64,000 nucleotides of DNA from Agromyces italicus DSM 16388 (GCF_000421545.1 NZ_ATXF01000006.1:310001-374000), one strand, 5' to 3'; counted from the first letter of the stretch, positions 17,268-25,137 are shown. A program made the numbers and translations. The notes: generated from the letters alone by a model not told the origin.

Positions 17268-19309
17268 CAATCGTTCCTCTCGGTGGTCGTCAGGGTGCCG
17301 GCGGTCACGCCGGAGATCAGGAGGCGCTCGACTTCGGCGAGGCGCTCGGCGCGGCGTCGGGCCGCCGCGATTTCGGCATGGATGTCGCGCAGCGCCGCCG
17401 TGAGCCCGCCGGCCTCGTCGGGCCGAACGCGGCGACCGCGCCACGACCGCCAGTCTCGGCTTCGTTCGGGCTGCGACGAGATGTCGGCCGCGAGCACCTC
17501 GGCGACGAGTCCGGCCGGGTCGGCACGGTTGATCCGCAGCACCCGGGCGGGAGCGACGACCACCGAGGCGCCCTCACCGTCGACCCAGGCGCGGGGTCGG
17601 GGCGAGGCGACGAAGACGACGTCGCCCGGCTCGGTGAGCCTCGCGCTCGGGTAGCGATCTGCCAGCAGCAGCCGATCGACCCGCCGTGAGCCGAACGGCA
17701 CCAGTTCATCGAGCTCGTCGCGCCCGATGACCGTGTAACCGTGTTCGGCGACGAGATCGGCCTCGTCGATACGGCTGCCGGCGACGCACCGAATGTGACG
17801 GTCGCCCGCGAGCACGCCGAGCGCCGCTTCGGGGAGCGCCGCAACCCGTCGAGCGGGGCCGACTGCTTCGAGCGAGCTCGGAACTCCGGCCCCGAGCGCG
17901 TCGCGCGCGACGTCGAACTCCGCCGGCACCGATCGGGCGGCCGGGCCGGCGCCGGTACGCGGCGTGTGCCCGACCGGCGCCGGGTCGTCGAGCAGCGACC
18001 CCTCGCGAGCGAGCAGCCGGCGGGTGGGCACGAGCCTCGGACCCCTGAACGCGTGGGCACGCACGCTCTCGGGCCCGCCCATCGACGCCGCCAGGTCACC
18101 GACGAGGTCAGCGCGCACCGCAGCGTCCAGCGGCGACGCGGTGAGGTCGGCGACGAGGGTCCACCGCTCGGCGAGGGGCACGTCGCGGTGCGCCGGTCCG
18201 AGCACCCACAGTGCCAGCCGCTGCCTCGGCTGCGCCACGACGAGCCCGGCCGGCAGCGCGACGATCGCACGCACACGCCCCGAGCGCAGCAGTTCGGCAC
18301 GGCGGCGGGATGCCTCGCGCTCGAGTCCGCCCTCGATGAGCACGCCGGCCGGCGCGACGACGACGCCGCGCTGCGCATCGCTCATCTGCACGACGATCTG
18401 GTCGATCGCGTCGAGCATCTCGAGCGGGGTCGACGCCGAGCCATCCGGCGTCGGGTACTGCGCCACGTGCACCACCGAGCCGTGCACCTCGAAATCGCCC
18501 GCGACACCGATCTGCAGGCCCGAGCGCGCGATGCCGAGCACCGCGATGCGCCGACGCAGCAGGCGTGCCGCATCGCCCCCGGCATCGGCGGAGACGATCG
18601 AGACTTCCGCGATCTCGTCGAGCCGCCCGGCCAGGTCGACGAGCCGGTCGCCGCCGACACCGGTCGGGTCGACGAAACACGGCGCCGAGGCATCCGTGGT
18701 GTCGTTCGTCAGTGCCAGTTCGATCGCGACCTCGCTCACGAGCGCCGACGCCTCGGGAATCAGGGCGACGCGCGCGAGCGCGGAACGCCCGTCGCGCAGG
18801 TGTTCGGCGATGAGTGCCTCGAGCGCGGTCGCCGGGGTGTACGCCGCCTCGACGAGCTGATCGGCCCGGCGCGCGACCGCGGAGGCATGCTCGCCGAGCG
18901 CCTCGAGCTCGCTGAAGAGCAGCTCGTCGTCGGAGTCGGCCTCATCGGCGAGGTCGAGCAACTCGTCATCATCGAGTTCGCCCAGCGCTGCGCCGTGGAT
19001 GGCCCGCAGGGCGAGCATCGCGGTCAGCCCGCCGAAGTCGTGCGAGGCGGCGTCGAGCGCGAACAGCGGGGCGTCGTCGATCGCGTCGGGATTGTTGCCG
19101 TGCGACGTCTCGCTGAGCCAGCGGGCGACCTCGGTCGCGTCGAAGAGTTCCATCGCGCCGTCTCGGCCGACCGGCTTGGGAAAGCGATCATCGCCCGAGG
19201 CGAAGCGCTTGCGCCAGGTCGTGACGACCGGCCGCTGCACCCGCGCGAGCCGGGCAGTGCCGGCGAGCGTGATGCGAAGGTCGGTGGTCGTTGCCACACT
19301 GGTGTTCAT
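17267..19309 (-). CDS. Degenerate N6-methylase-like protein with N-terminal helix-turn-helix
   Basis: A 680-residue protein, first gene of the hsd operon. The N-terminus (ITLAGTARLARVQRPVVTTW ... FDATEVARWL) looks like an AlpA/MerR-type winged helix. A middle part of HsdM type follows: FVDPTGVGGDRLVDLA where motif I should be, and RAIVALPAGLVVAQPRQRLA as in the HsdM C-terminal fold. The catalytic (N/D)PPF motif is absent; the region where it should fall reads VAQYPTPDG. The last 200 residues resemble one HsdS target domain (LTEPGDVVFVASPRPRAW) and a closing coil (LAEVERLLISGVTAGTL). It is therefore probably a catalytically dead DNA-binding protein: a regulator, a modified specificity factor or both. 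It shares the inverted-repeat promoter at 19345-19402. Confidence 0.75.
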   Translation of the reverse strand: MNTSVATTTDLRITLAGTARLARVQRPVVTTWRKRFASGDDRFPKPVGRDGAMELFDATEVARWLSETSHGNNPDAIDDAPLFALDAASHDFGGLTAMLALRAIHGAALGELDDDELLDLADEADSDDELLFSELEALGEHASAVARRADQLVEAAYTPATALEALIAEHLRDGRSALARVALIPEASALVSEVAIELALTNDTTDASAPCFVDPTGVGGDRLVDLAGRLDEIAEVSIVSADAGGDAARLLRRRIAVLGIARSGLQIGVAGDFEVHGSVVHVAQYPTPDGSASTPLEMLDAIDQIVVQMSDAQRGVVVAPAGVLIEGGLEREASRRRAELLRSGRVRAIVALPAGLVVAQPRQRLALWVLGPAHRDVPLAERWTLVADLTASPLDAAVRADLVGDLAASMGGPESVRAHAFRGPRLVPTRRLLAREGSLLDDPAPVGHTPRTGAGPAARSVPAEFDVARDALGAGVPSSLEAVGPARRVAALPEAALGVLAGDRHIRCVAGSRIDEADLVAEHGYTVIGRDELDELVPFGSRRVDRLLLADRYPSARLTEPGDVVFVASPRPRAWVDGEGASVVVAPARVLRINRADPAGLVAEVLAADISSQPERSRDWRSWRGRRVRPDEAGGLTAALRDIHAEIAAARRRAERLAEVERLLISGVTAGTLTTTERND

Positions 19310-19344
19310 CGGCCCTCCCTCGCGGTCGCCTCCATTGCCCCGTC

Positions 19345-19402
19345 AGCGTATCGAGATCTGCGCCGCCTGCCCATTGAATCGCCGATAACCCTCCTTATCA
19401 GT
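19345..19402 (-). promoter_or_regulatory. hsd operon promoter: 22-bp inverted repeat, 30 nt, TACGCT
   Basis: The inverted repeat at 19381-19402 (minus strand ACTGATAAG ... GGTTATCGGC) lies 30 nt upstream of -10 TACGCT (plus 19345-19350), with no recognisable -35. The -10 hexamer and gap are identical to those of hsdR. The repeat is also 91 bp upstream of the divergent DUF3892 gene. The remaining 19403-19493 shows no other signal I can name. Confidence 0.7.
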
Positions 19403-19493
19403 ACGCCGGTGCGGCGCGTCGTGGTTGCCGGCCTAGCGTTTCGTCATCCGCCGAACTCCTCGGCGCGACATCCGAATCGAGAGGCCGCCAGTC

Positions 19494-19775
19494 ATGCCGT
19501 ACATCCGCCGCGTCCGAGTGCAGTCGCCCGGCACGCACGCTTCGCACATCACCGCCGTGCAGTACTCGACGACGACCAACGGGTCGCTGACCGTCGCGAC
19601 GCCGGCCGCCATCGCCCGCTCGATCGAAGCGGGAACGCCGTTCTGGAGCCACAACGACGTGACGAGCACCCGCACGCTCGTCATCGGGCGCACCGGCGGC
19701 AACGGCGACCGCTACATCACGACCGTCGCCAACGGCCGCGAGTCCGACAATCTGCTGCGACTGCCGCAGTTCTGA
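19494..19775 (+). CDS. DUF3892-like small protein
   Basis: A 93-residue protein matching the DUF3892 pattern as I know it: an N-terminal IRRVRVQSP, a central HASHITAVQYSTTTNGSL, and a closing GDRYITTVANGRESDNLLRL. No function is established. It is transcribed away from the hsd operon and is followed after 53 bp by a lipoprotein gene on the same strand. Neither residue pattern nor context reveals an enzyme. Confidence 0.75.
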   Translation: MPYIRRVRVQSPGTHASHITAVQYSTTTNGSLTVATPAAIARSIEAGTPFWSHNDVTSTRTLVIGRTGGNGDRYITTVANGRESDNLLRLPQF

Positions 19776-19828
19776 TCCAGAAGCATCCGGACCGTCACCA
19801 GATCACCACAGTGAAAGAGAACGACACC

Positions 19829-20374
19829 ATGATCAAGCACACCTCCATCGCCGCCCTGCTCTTCGCCGGAGCGCTCGCGCTCACCGGCTGTTCCACCGGC
19901 GGAACGACCACTTCGGCCGAAGAGCCCGCGGCGGCCGCACCCGAGGCAGCGACGCCCGAGGCACCCGCACAGCCGGGAGTCACTCTGCTCGGCGGCACCT
20001 TCACCTACGACGACGGCGTCGCCATCACCGTCGCCGCCCCCACCCCGTACACGCCGTCGGAATACGCCGCCGGCGCGACCCTCGCGAACAACGTCACGAT
20101 GACCTTCACCGTCGCGAACGAGAGCGAAGAGACGCTCGAACTGCTCGCCATGCCCGAGGTCACCTCGGGCGGCGTGGCCGGCGAATCGATCACCGATCTC
20201 TCGAACGACCAGGTCGCGCTCGAACCGTTCGGCGGCAACGCGAACGTACTGCCCGGCCAGTCGTTCTCCTGGACGATGGCGTACTCGCTCGCCGACCTCG
20301 CCGACGTCACCGTCTCGGTGTCGCCGGCGCCGTTCTCATACGACACGGCGATCTTCTCGACCACAGTCGGATAG
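19829..20374 (+). CDS. Secreted lipoprotein, unknown function
   Basis: A 181-residue lipoprotein. The signal peptide MIKHTSIAALLFAGALALTG is followed by Cys, a good lipobox (LTGC). An Ala/Glu/Pro/Thr-rich linker (about residues 22-50) leads to a beta-sandwich-like domain with VTMTFTVANESEETLEL and LPGQSFSWTMAYS. The pattern resembles DUF4352/DUF4232-type extracellular immunoglobulin-like domains, which respond to neighbours in the envelope. The ATG at 19829 is set by the signal peptide; GTGAAAGAGA upstream is a modest ribosome site. Confidence 0.8.
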   Translation: MIKHTSIAALLFAGALALTGCSTGGTTTSAEEPAAAAPEAATPEAPAQPGVTLLGGTFTYDDGVAITVAAPTPYTPSEYAAGATLANNVTMTFTVANESEETLELLAMPEVTSGGVAGESITDLSNDQVALEPFGGNANVLPGQSFSWTMAYSLADLADVTVSVSPAPFSYDTAIFSTTVG

Positions 20375-20403
20375 GGCGGCAGTCGAGGAATCTGGGGCAG
20401 GGG

Positions 20404-20438
20404 CGGATGCTCCGGGCGGGGGCCGCTCGGAGCATCCG
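20404..20438. terminator. Bidirectional terminator hairpin
   Basis: Perfect 11-bp arms CGGATGCTCCG (20404-20414) and CGGAGCATCCG (20428-20438) lie between two convergent genes. No U-tract is present, as is common in high-GC actinobacteria. Confidence 0.75.
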
Positions 20439-20439
20439 G

Positions 20440-21360
20440 TCATTCGTCGCGCGCCCGCCGCTCCGTCCACGCGACGATGTCGCGGGCGATCGGGGCGCGT
20501 ATCGCTGCGCCCATGTGCCCCATCCCGGCGTAGCGGATCACGGTGCACTCGGGGATGAGGCGTTCGGTCTCGGCGACGATGTCAGCGGTGAAGAATCGGT
20601 CGTCCTCGGCGACGAGCAGGAGGACGGGCATGTCGAGCTTCCCGAGTTGGTCTCGTGAGTCGAAGGCGGCTTCGGCGGATGCTTCGATACGCAGGTCATC
20701 GGCCGACGTCTGCTCGCTCGCGAACATGCGTCCGGCGAGCGGGCCGAGCCGGTGCCGCAGCCGACGCCATCGCCCATTCGGCAGCACGGACTCGAGGAAC
20801 ACTTCACCGGCCTCGGCCATGCGGCCGTCCGCACGGGCGCGAGCCCATCGGAGGTCGACGTCGCGGCCCCAGTCGGACACCCGCACCCCCGACAGCGCCA
20901 GGACGACCCGTCCGACTCGACTGGGATGACGCGCGGCAAGACACTGTGCGATCAAGCTGCCGTACGAGATGCCGACGACGAGGTCCACCCTCCCGAACCG
21001 GTCTTCGATGACCTCCGCGACGTCATCGGCCATGTCGGCGATGGTGTGGCCGGGCGGCATGCCGCGCCTGCGAGTGAGACTCCACACCGTGTATCCCTCG
21101 TCGATGAGCGGACGGAGCTGGCGGGCGGCGAGCCGCGCGAAGAATCCGCGCGGCAGCTCGCTGCCCGGCCCCCCGGGGAGCCAGAGCATCGTCTTGGGGC
21201 CGTCGCCCCACGACGCGAACTCGATGCCGTTCGTGAAACGCCCGTATCGGGGCTCCTGAGAAACGGCCGCCCCGGTCGTGCGACGACGCAACGCAACCGC
21301 CGCGACCACGAGCGCGGCGGCCGTCGCCGTCACGAGCAGAGCCATAGTGCGTCGTTGCAT
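20440..21360 (-). CDS. Membrane-anchored alpha/beta hydrolase
   Basis: A 306-residue alpha/beta-fold hydrolase. The N-terminal hydrophobic helix (ALLVTATAAALVVAAVAL) followed by RRR is an uncleaved anchor or signal. The catalytic set is visible: oxyanion LPGGPGSE, nucleophile elbow GISYGS, acid in VAEDDRFF and His in YAGMGHMG. The substrate is unknown; relatives range from prolyl aminopeptidases to esterases. It is monocistronic, ending at the shared terminator at 20404-20438. The ATG at 21360 gives the signal helix; the frame upstream is repeat-derived. Confidence 0.85.
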   Translation of the reverse strand: MQRRTMALLVTATAAALVVAAVALRRRTTGAAVSQEPRYGRFTNGIEFASWGDGPKTMLWLPGGPGSELPRGFFARLAARQLRPLIDEGYTVWSLTRRRGMPPGHTIADMADDVAEVIEDRFGRVDLVVGISYGSLIAQCLAARHPSRVGRVVLALSGVRVSDWGRDVDLRWARARADGRMAEAGEVFLESVLPNGRWRRLRHRLGPLAGRMFASEQTSADDLRIEASAEAAFDSRDQLGKLDMPVLLLVAEDDRFFTADIVAETERLIPECTVIRYAGMGHMGAAIRAPIARDIVAWTERRARDE

Positions 21361-21440
21361 GTCAGGATCTCCCGCACCCCAGCGTAGACACCGCCGCTGC
21401 GCCTGACCAGACCTCGGCGCGCTCCGCCAGAACCGACGCC

Positions 21441-21527
21441 ATCGTGCGACTGACCCCGCGAGTCGCCGAGAAACGCTGTTCACGACGCGGTTTCCGACGG
21501 TTTTCGGCGACTCGATGGTCGCACGAT
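21441..21527. repeat. Long palindromic intergenic repeat
   Basis: An imperfect inverted repeat: outer arms ATCGTGCGAC (21441-21450) and GTCGCACGAT (21518-21527), inner arms CGAGTCGCCGA (21459-21469) and TCGGCGACTCG (21504-21514). It fills most of the 199-bp gap between the methyltransferase stop and the hydrolase start and has no coding function. It may act as a transcript-end hairpin. Confidence 0.75.
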
Positions 21528-21559
21528 CCGGGTGAGCGGCCTGCGCCCCGGCGACGGCC

Positions 21560-22447
21560 TCAGCTCGCCGCCGGCCCCGACGAGAATTCGACCCCCGCGA
21601 CCTCGGCGAATCGGGCCTGCATGATCGCGATCGCGTCGGCGTGCTCGTCGATGAGCACGAATCGGCGGCCGAGCGTCGCCGCGACGGCGCCGGTCGTGCC
21701 CGAGCCGGCGAAGAAGTCGAGCACCCGGTCGCCCTCACGGGTCGAGGCCTGCACGATGCGCCGCAGGATCCCCTCGGGCTTCTGCGTCGGGTAGCCCGTC
21801 TTCTCACGCCCGGTGGGCGAGACGATCGTGTGCCACCAGACGTCGGTCGGCAGTTTTCCCAGTTCGGCTTTCTCGGGCGTCACGAGCCCGGGCGCCATGT
21901 ACGGTTCGCGGTCGACGGCGGTCGAGTCGAACCAGTAGGCGTCGGGGTTCTTCACGTACACGAGGATCGTGTCGTGCTTCGTCGGCCAGCGCCGCTTCGA
22001 CTTCGCACCGTAGTCGTACGCCCAGATCAACTCGTTGAGAAAGCACTCGCGCCCGAACAGCGCGTCGAGCAGCACCTTCGCGTAGTGCGCCTCGCGGTAG
22101 TCGAGGTGCAGGTAGAGGGTGCCGTCGTCGGCGAGCAGCCGCCACGCCTCGACGAGGCGCGGCTCGAGGAACGCCCAGTAGTCGTCGAAGCGGTCGTCGT
22201 AGCGCAGCAGGTCGCCGCGAATCCGCTCGTACTGCCTGCCGGCGAACCCGGTGATGGTGCCGGATGCCACGGGCCCCGAGTCATCCGTCGCGCCCTGTCG
22301 CACGTGGCGAGTGGCCTGCCGTGCCTGCGCACGGCCCGTGTTGAACGGCGGATCGAGATAGATGAGGGTGAAGTGCCCGTCGGGGAAGGTCGGCAGCACC
22401 GCGAGGTTGTCCGCATGGATGATGCGGTTCGGTTCGTCGGGGGCCAC
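21560..22447 (-). CDS. Orphan DNA adenine methyltransferase (beta-type)
   Basis: A 295-residue N6/N4 DNA methyltransferase. The catalytic motif IYLDPPFNTG lies near the N-terminus and the AdoMet motif LDFFAGSGTTG near the C-terminus, the order of beta-class enzymes (N6_N4_Mtase, type III Mod/CcrM-like). A YPTQKPEGILRRIV segment before the AdoMet motif is typical of this group. No endonuclease gene lies beside it, so it may be a regulatory or protective orphan enzyme. The start is taken at the GTG at 22447; the frame continues upstream only through the repeat at 22473-22499, which would add a non-homologous N-terminus. Confidence 0.88.
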   Translation of the reverse strand: MAPDEPNRIIHADNLAVLPTFPDGHFTLIYLDPPFNTGRAQARQATRHVRQGATDDSGPVASGTITGFAGRQYERIRGDLLRYDDRFDDYWAFLEPRLVEAWRLLADDGTLYLHLDYREAHYAKVLLDALFGRECFLNELIWAYDYGAKSKRRWPTKHDTILVYVKNPDAYWFDSTAVDREPYMAPGLVTPEKAELGKLPTDVWWHTIVSPTGREKTGYPTQKPEGILRRIVQASTREGDRVLDFFAGSGTTGAVAATLGRRFVLIDEHADAIAIMQARFAEVAGVEFSSGPAAS

Positions 22448-22472
22448 GCGCTCCAGTCTGCCAGCACGCCGG

Positions 22473-22499
22473 GGTCTCGATACGCTGCGCGACTCGACC
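22473..22499. repeat. REP-like repeat, GGTCTCGATACG family
   Basis: GGTCTCGATACGCTGCG followed by CGACTCGACC is a compact copy of the repeat seen at 1184-1276 and 15858-15893. It sits between the methyltransferase start and the next gene upstream. Confidence 0.7.
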
Positions 22500-22508
22500 G
22501 CCGACAGC

Positions 22509-22835
22509 TCAGACGTCGAGGCGAATGGAGCCCTTGAATCGCTCGGCCCGCGCCGGAGGCGCCCCCGAGGCATCCGACCCCTCATCGGCGAAGGCGATGC
22601 CCTTGTCGCCGTCGGGGGTCGGCGCCGGCGTCGGCAGACGCTTCTGCCGGTCGAGCTCGACCTGGGCCTCGTACTTGCGCGGCGCGAAGACCTCGTCGCC
22701 GATCATCATCACGGCGCTGCCGCTCGGGCGGCCCTTCTTCGTCTTGTCCGAGAGGTCGACCCAGCCACGCTTCACCGCGACGCCGAGCACGGCGACGGCG
22801 ATGAGCGCACAGAGGAGCCAGATCCACCAATCCAC
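22509..22835 (-). CDS. Small single-pass membrane protein
   Basis: A 108-residue protein with one N-terminal membrane helix (MDWWIWLLCALIAVAVLGVA) and a charged cytoplasmic tail containing KTKKGRPSGS and a Pro/Asp-rich linker. I do not recognise a family. The GTG start at 22835 is followed at once by the membrane helix. It probably has its own transcript, because a strong hairpin (22911-22969) separates it from the lipoate ligase gene. Confidence 0.65.
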   Translation of the reverse strand: MDWWIWLLCALIAVAVLGVAVKRGWVDLSDKTKKGRPSGSAVMMIGDEVFAPRKYEAQVELDRQKRLPTPAPTPDGDKGIAFADEGSDASGAPPARAERFKGSIRLDV

Positions 22836-22910
22836 CCGGCGAGTCTAGCGGGGTGACCCTGAGACTTCCTCCGCTCCGATTGCGGGCCGTTTGCGGGGGC
22901 GGAGTAGGGG

Positions 22911-22969
22911 ACTACGTCACTGATACGCCGCCGGTATCGCCGATACCACTCGCGTATCAGTGACGTAGT
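22911..22969. repeat. Nested perfect palindrome, probable terminator
   Basis: Perfect 17-bp arms ACTACGTCACTGATACG (22911-22927) and complement (22953-22969) enclose a second hairpin GGTATC GCC GATACC (22933-22947). It lies 8-66 bp after the lipoate ligase stop. It may end that transcript; the perfection and nesting also suit a mobile REP element. Confidence 0.75.
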
Positions 22970-22976
22970 ACGGCGA

Positions 22977-24026
22977 TCACGGCACCCGGTAGAGCCACTC
23001 GCGGGTCGCGAACTTGGTCTCGACGAGTGCCTCGGCCTCGGCGAGCTCGTCGGCCGAGACGGTGCCCGCCGTCGCCCCGGTGAGCGAGGCGAAGGTCTGC
23101 TTCAGGCTCTCGATGATCGCCGAACGGCTGAGCCCCGTCTGCGAGCGCAGCGGGTCGACCCGCTTCGCGGCCGACGCGATGCCCTTGTCGCTGATCTTCT
23201 CGCGGCCGATGCGCAGCACCTCGAGCATCTTCTCGTTGTCGAGGTCGTACGCCATTGTCACGTGGTGCAGCACGCCACCCGAGCCGAGCCGCTTCTGCGC
23301 CGCGCCGCCGATCTTGCCCGCCGGGCTCGCGATGTCGTTGAGCGGCTGGTACGTCGCCTCGATGCCGACATTGCGCAGCCCCTGCAGCACCCAGTCGTCG
23401 AGGTAGGCGTACGAGTCGGCGAAGCTCATGCCCTGCACGAGCTCGGCCGGCACGTACAACGAGTAGGTGACGACGTTGCCGCGCTCCATCATCATCGCGC
23501 CGCCGCCAGAGATGCGCCGCACCACCTCGAAGCCGTGCTTCTCGGCCCCTTCGGGGTCGACCTCGTTCTTCACCGACTGGAACGAGCCGATCACGACCGC
23601 CGACTCGTCCCACTCCCAGAAGCGCAGCGTGGGCCTCCGCCGCCCCTCCCCCACCCGCGAGGCGAGCACCTCGTCGAGCGCGAGGTGCGTGCGAGGCGGC
23701 ACGGCGTCGTCGTGCACGATCTCCCACTCGTAGTCGGCCCAGCTCGTCGCCTCCGTGAGTGCACGGCGCACGGCGACCGCGACCGCTTCGGCCGAGAAAC
23801 CGAGCATCACGGCATCGCTGCGGATGCCCGCGGTGATCGCGGCCGTGATCTGCTTCGCATCGGATGCCGCGGGCAGCCCCTCGAGCGCGGCGTTGATGTC
23901 ATCGAGCGCCTCGTCGGGCTCGAGGAAGAAGTCGCCCGCGACGCGGACGTTCTGGAGGGCACCCCCCTCGACGTCGAAGTCGACGATCACGAGCTTGCCG
24001 CCGGGCACCTTGTATTCACCGTGCAT
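22977..24026 (-). CDS. Lipoate-protein ligase A family protein with N-terminal accessory domain
   Basis: A 349-residue enzyme that attaches lipoate to E2 and H proteins. The N-terminal 90 residues (HGEYKVPGGKLVIVDFDVEG ... DDINAALEGLP) match the lipoate ligase accessory domain that is C-terminal in E. coli LplA. The catalytic domain follows, with RRISGGGAMM (lipoyl-AMP loop) and the lysine motif PAGKIGGAAQKR. The permuted domain order is known from archaeal LplB/LplA pairs and several actinobacterial proteins. The start is the ATG at 24026, which begins the accessory domain. It could also be an octanoyl- or lipoyl-transferase; a ligase is preferred. Confidence 0.85.
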   Translation of the reverse strand: MHGEYKVPGGKLVIVDFDVEGGALQNVRVAGDFFLEPDEALDDINAALEGLPAASDAKQITAAITAGIRSDAVMLGFSAEAVAVAVRRALTEATSWADYEWEIVHDDAVPPRTHLALDEVLASRVGEGRRRPTLRFWEWDESAVVIGSFQSVKNEVDPEGAEKHGFEVVRRISGGGAMMMERGNVVTYSLYVPAELVQGMSFADSYAYLDDWVLQGLRNVGIEATYQPLNDIASPAGKIGGAAQKRLGSGGVLHHVTMAYDLDNEKMLEVLRIGREKISDKGIASAAKRVDPLRSQTGLSRSAIIESLKQTFASLTGATAGTVSADELAEAEALVETKFATREWLYRVP

Positions 24027-24156
24027 GCGGTACAGCCTACGGATGACGACGCCTCTGCAGTGGGGATCGCCGCGCGGGACCAACGCCGCTCCACCGCGAG
24101 CGGGGCCACCTGCACGGCTCACGGAAGCAACGGTTCCCGTTGGTCGACCCCCTGCG

Positions 24157-24162
24157 TACGCT
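24157..24162 (+). promoter_or_regulatory. -10 box of a leaderless promoter (TACGCT)
   Basis: TACGCT lies six bases before the ATG at 24169, with no ribosome site between. This is the same arrangement as at 4781, 24834, 27778 and 42793. Confidence 0.5.
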
Positions 24163-24168
24163 GGGCCC

Positions 24169-24813
24169 ATGACGACGTTCTTCCTGGCCAGGCATGGCGA
24201 GACCGTCTGGCACGCCGAGCACCGCTACGCGGGCAACTCCGATGTGCCGCTCACGCGCCACGGCTTCGGCCAGGCCGCGGCGCTCGGCGCCTGGGCGGTC
24301 GGCGCGCGACTCGACGCGATCGTCGCCTCGCCGCTCAGCCGCGCGCAGAGGTCGGCGGCACCGGCCGCCGAGACGACGGGCCTGCCCGTGCGCAGCGAGG
24401 CGCGGCTCGTCGAGATCGACTTCGGCGCCGCCGAGGGGCTGACGCCCGAGGAGCTCGCCGACGAGTTCCCCGAGGAGTGGGCGGCGTTCCGCGAGGCACC
24501 GGCGTCGAACCCCTTCCCCGGCGGCGAGACCGGCCGCTCCGGCATCGCCCGCGCACTGCCCGTCCTCGACGAACTCGCCGACGAGTTCCCCGACGGCCGG
24601 GTGCTCATCGTCGCGCATGCGACCCTCATCCGGCTGCTGTTCTGCGAGCTCGCCGGCATGGACCCCGACGGTTACCGCGACCTGCTTCCAGTGCTCGGCA
24701 ACTGCAACGTCACGACGATCGTCTACCCCTGGGCGAGCGAGTCGCGGGCGGCCCATCACCCGCGAATCCGGCTGCTCGGCTACGACGTGCCGCCCTGGCA
24801 CGCCGGTGTCTAG
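24169..24813 (+). CDS. Histidine phosphatase family protein (phosphoglycerate mutase-like)
   Basis: A 214-residue enzyme of the histidine phosphatase superfamily. The catalytic motif ARHGETVWHAEHRYAG is at the N-terminus; the second His is in VAHATLIRLL near residue 155; RAQRSAAPAAE and VEIDFGAAEGL are the other conserved blocks. Such proteins include phosphoglycerate mutases, alpha-ribazole phosphatases (CobC) and many broad phosphatases; the substrate cannot be assigned. It is divergent from the lipoate ligase gene. Confidence 0.88.
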   Translation: MTTFFLARHGETVWHAEHRYAGNSDVPLTRHGFGQAAALGAWAVGARLDAIVASPLSRAQRSAAPAAETTGLPVRSEARLVEIDFGAAEGLTPEELADEFPEEWAAFREAPASNPFPGGETGRSGIARALPVLDELADEFPDGRVLIVAHATLIRLLFCELAGMDPDGYRDLLPVLGNCNVTTIVYPWASESRAAHHPRIRLLGYDVPPWHAGV

Positions 24814-24833
24814 CCCGGGCGCGCGGGCCCGCG

Positions 24834-24839
24834 TAGGCT
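24834..24839 (+). promoter_or_regulatory. -10 box of a leaderless promoter (TAGGCT)
   Basis: TAGGCT, then six bases (GTCGAC), then the ATG at 24846. No ribosome site is present. Confidence 0.5.
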
Positions 24840-24845
24840 GTCGAC

Positions 24846-25091
24846 ATGAGCGAGCAACGGCGCGACCTCGACGACGAACTCGAGCGCGGAAACGAGCCCG
24901 GTGACCCGCCCGAACCGAGCAGCCCCGCCGAGCCGCCCTATCAGGCGGTCGCGCCGAACCTCGACCGGCTCTCGCGCGACTCGCTGAAGCCGGGCACGAT
25001 CAGCCGCCGGCGCATCGGGCGCGCGGCGATCGGGCTCGTCATCGTGCTCGCCGTCGTCGGGGCGATCATCGTCTGGACGCTCGTGGCCTGA
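24846..25091 (+). CDS. Small membrane protein, unknown function
   Basis: An 81-residue protein. A hydrophilic Glu/Pro-rich N-terminal half (SEQRRDLDDELERGNEPGD) is followed by a basic stretch (RRRIGRAAI) and one C-terminal membrane helix (IGLVIVLAVVGAIIVWTLVA). Tail-anchored topology is likely. No family is recognised. Confidence 0.65.
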   Translation: MSEQRRDLDDELERGNEPGDPPEPSSPAEPPYQAVAPNLDRLSRDSLKPGTISRRRIGRAAIGLVIVLAVVGAIIVWTLVA

Positions 25092-25137
25092 ACGGGCGCA
25101 CCCCGCGCGGTACGCGCGCGACTCCGGCCTGCGCCAC

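Noticed and set aside
5867..19402. Prophage or integrative element origin of the defence island
   Set aside because: No integrase, transposase, tRNA gene, phage structural gene or flanking direct repeat could be seen.
17741..19800. Long plus-strand frame opposite the degenerate methylase
   Set aside because: Composition is antisense-like; only its last part (from 19829), the lipoprotein with a signal peptide, is a real gene.
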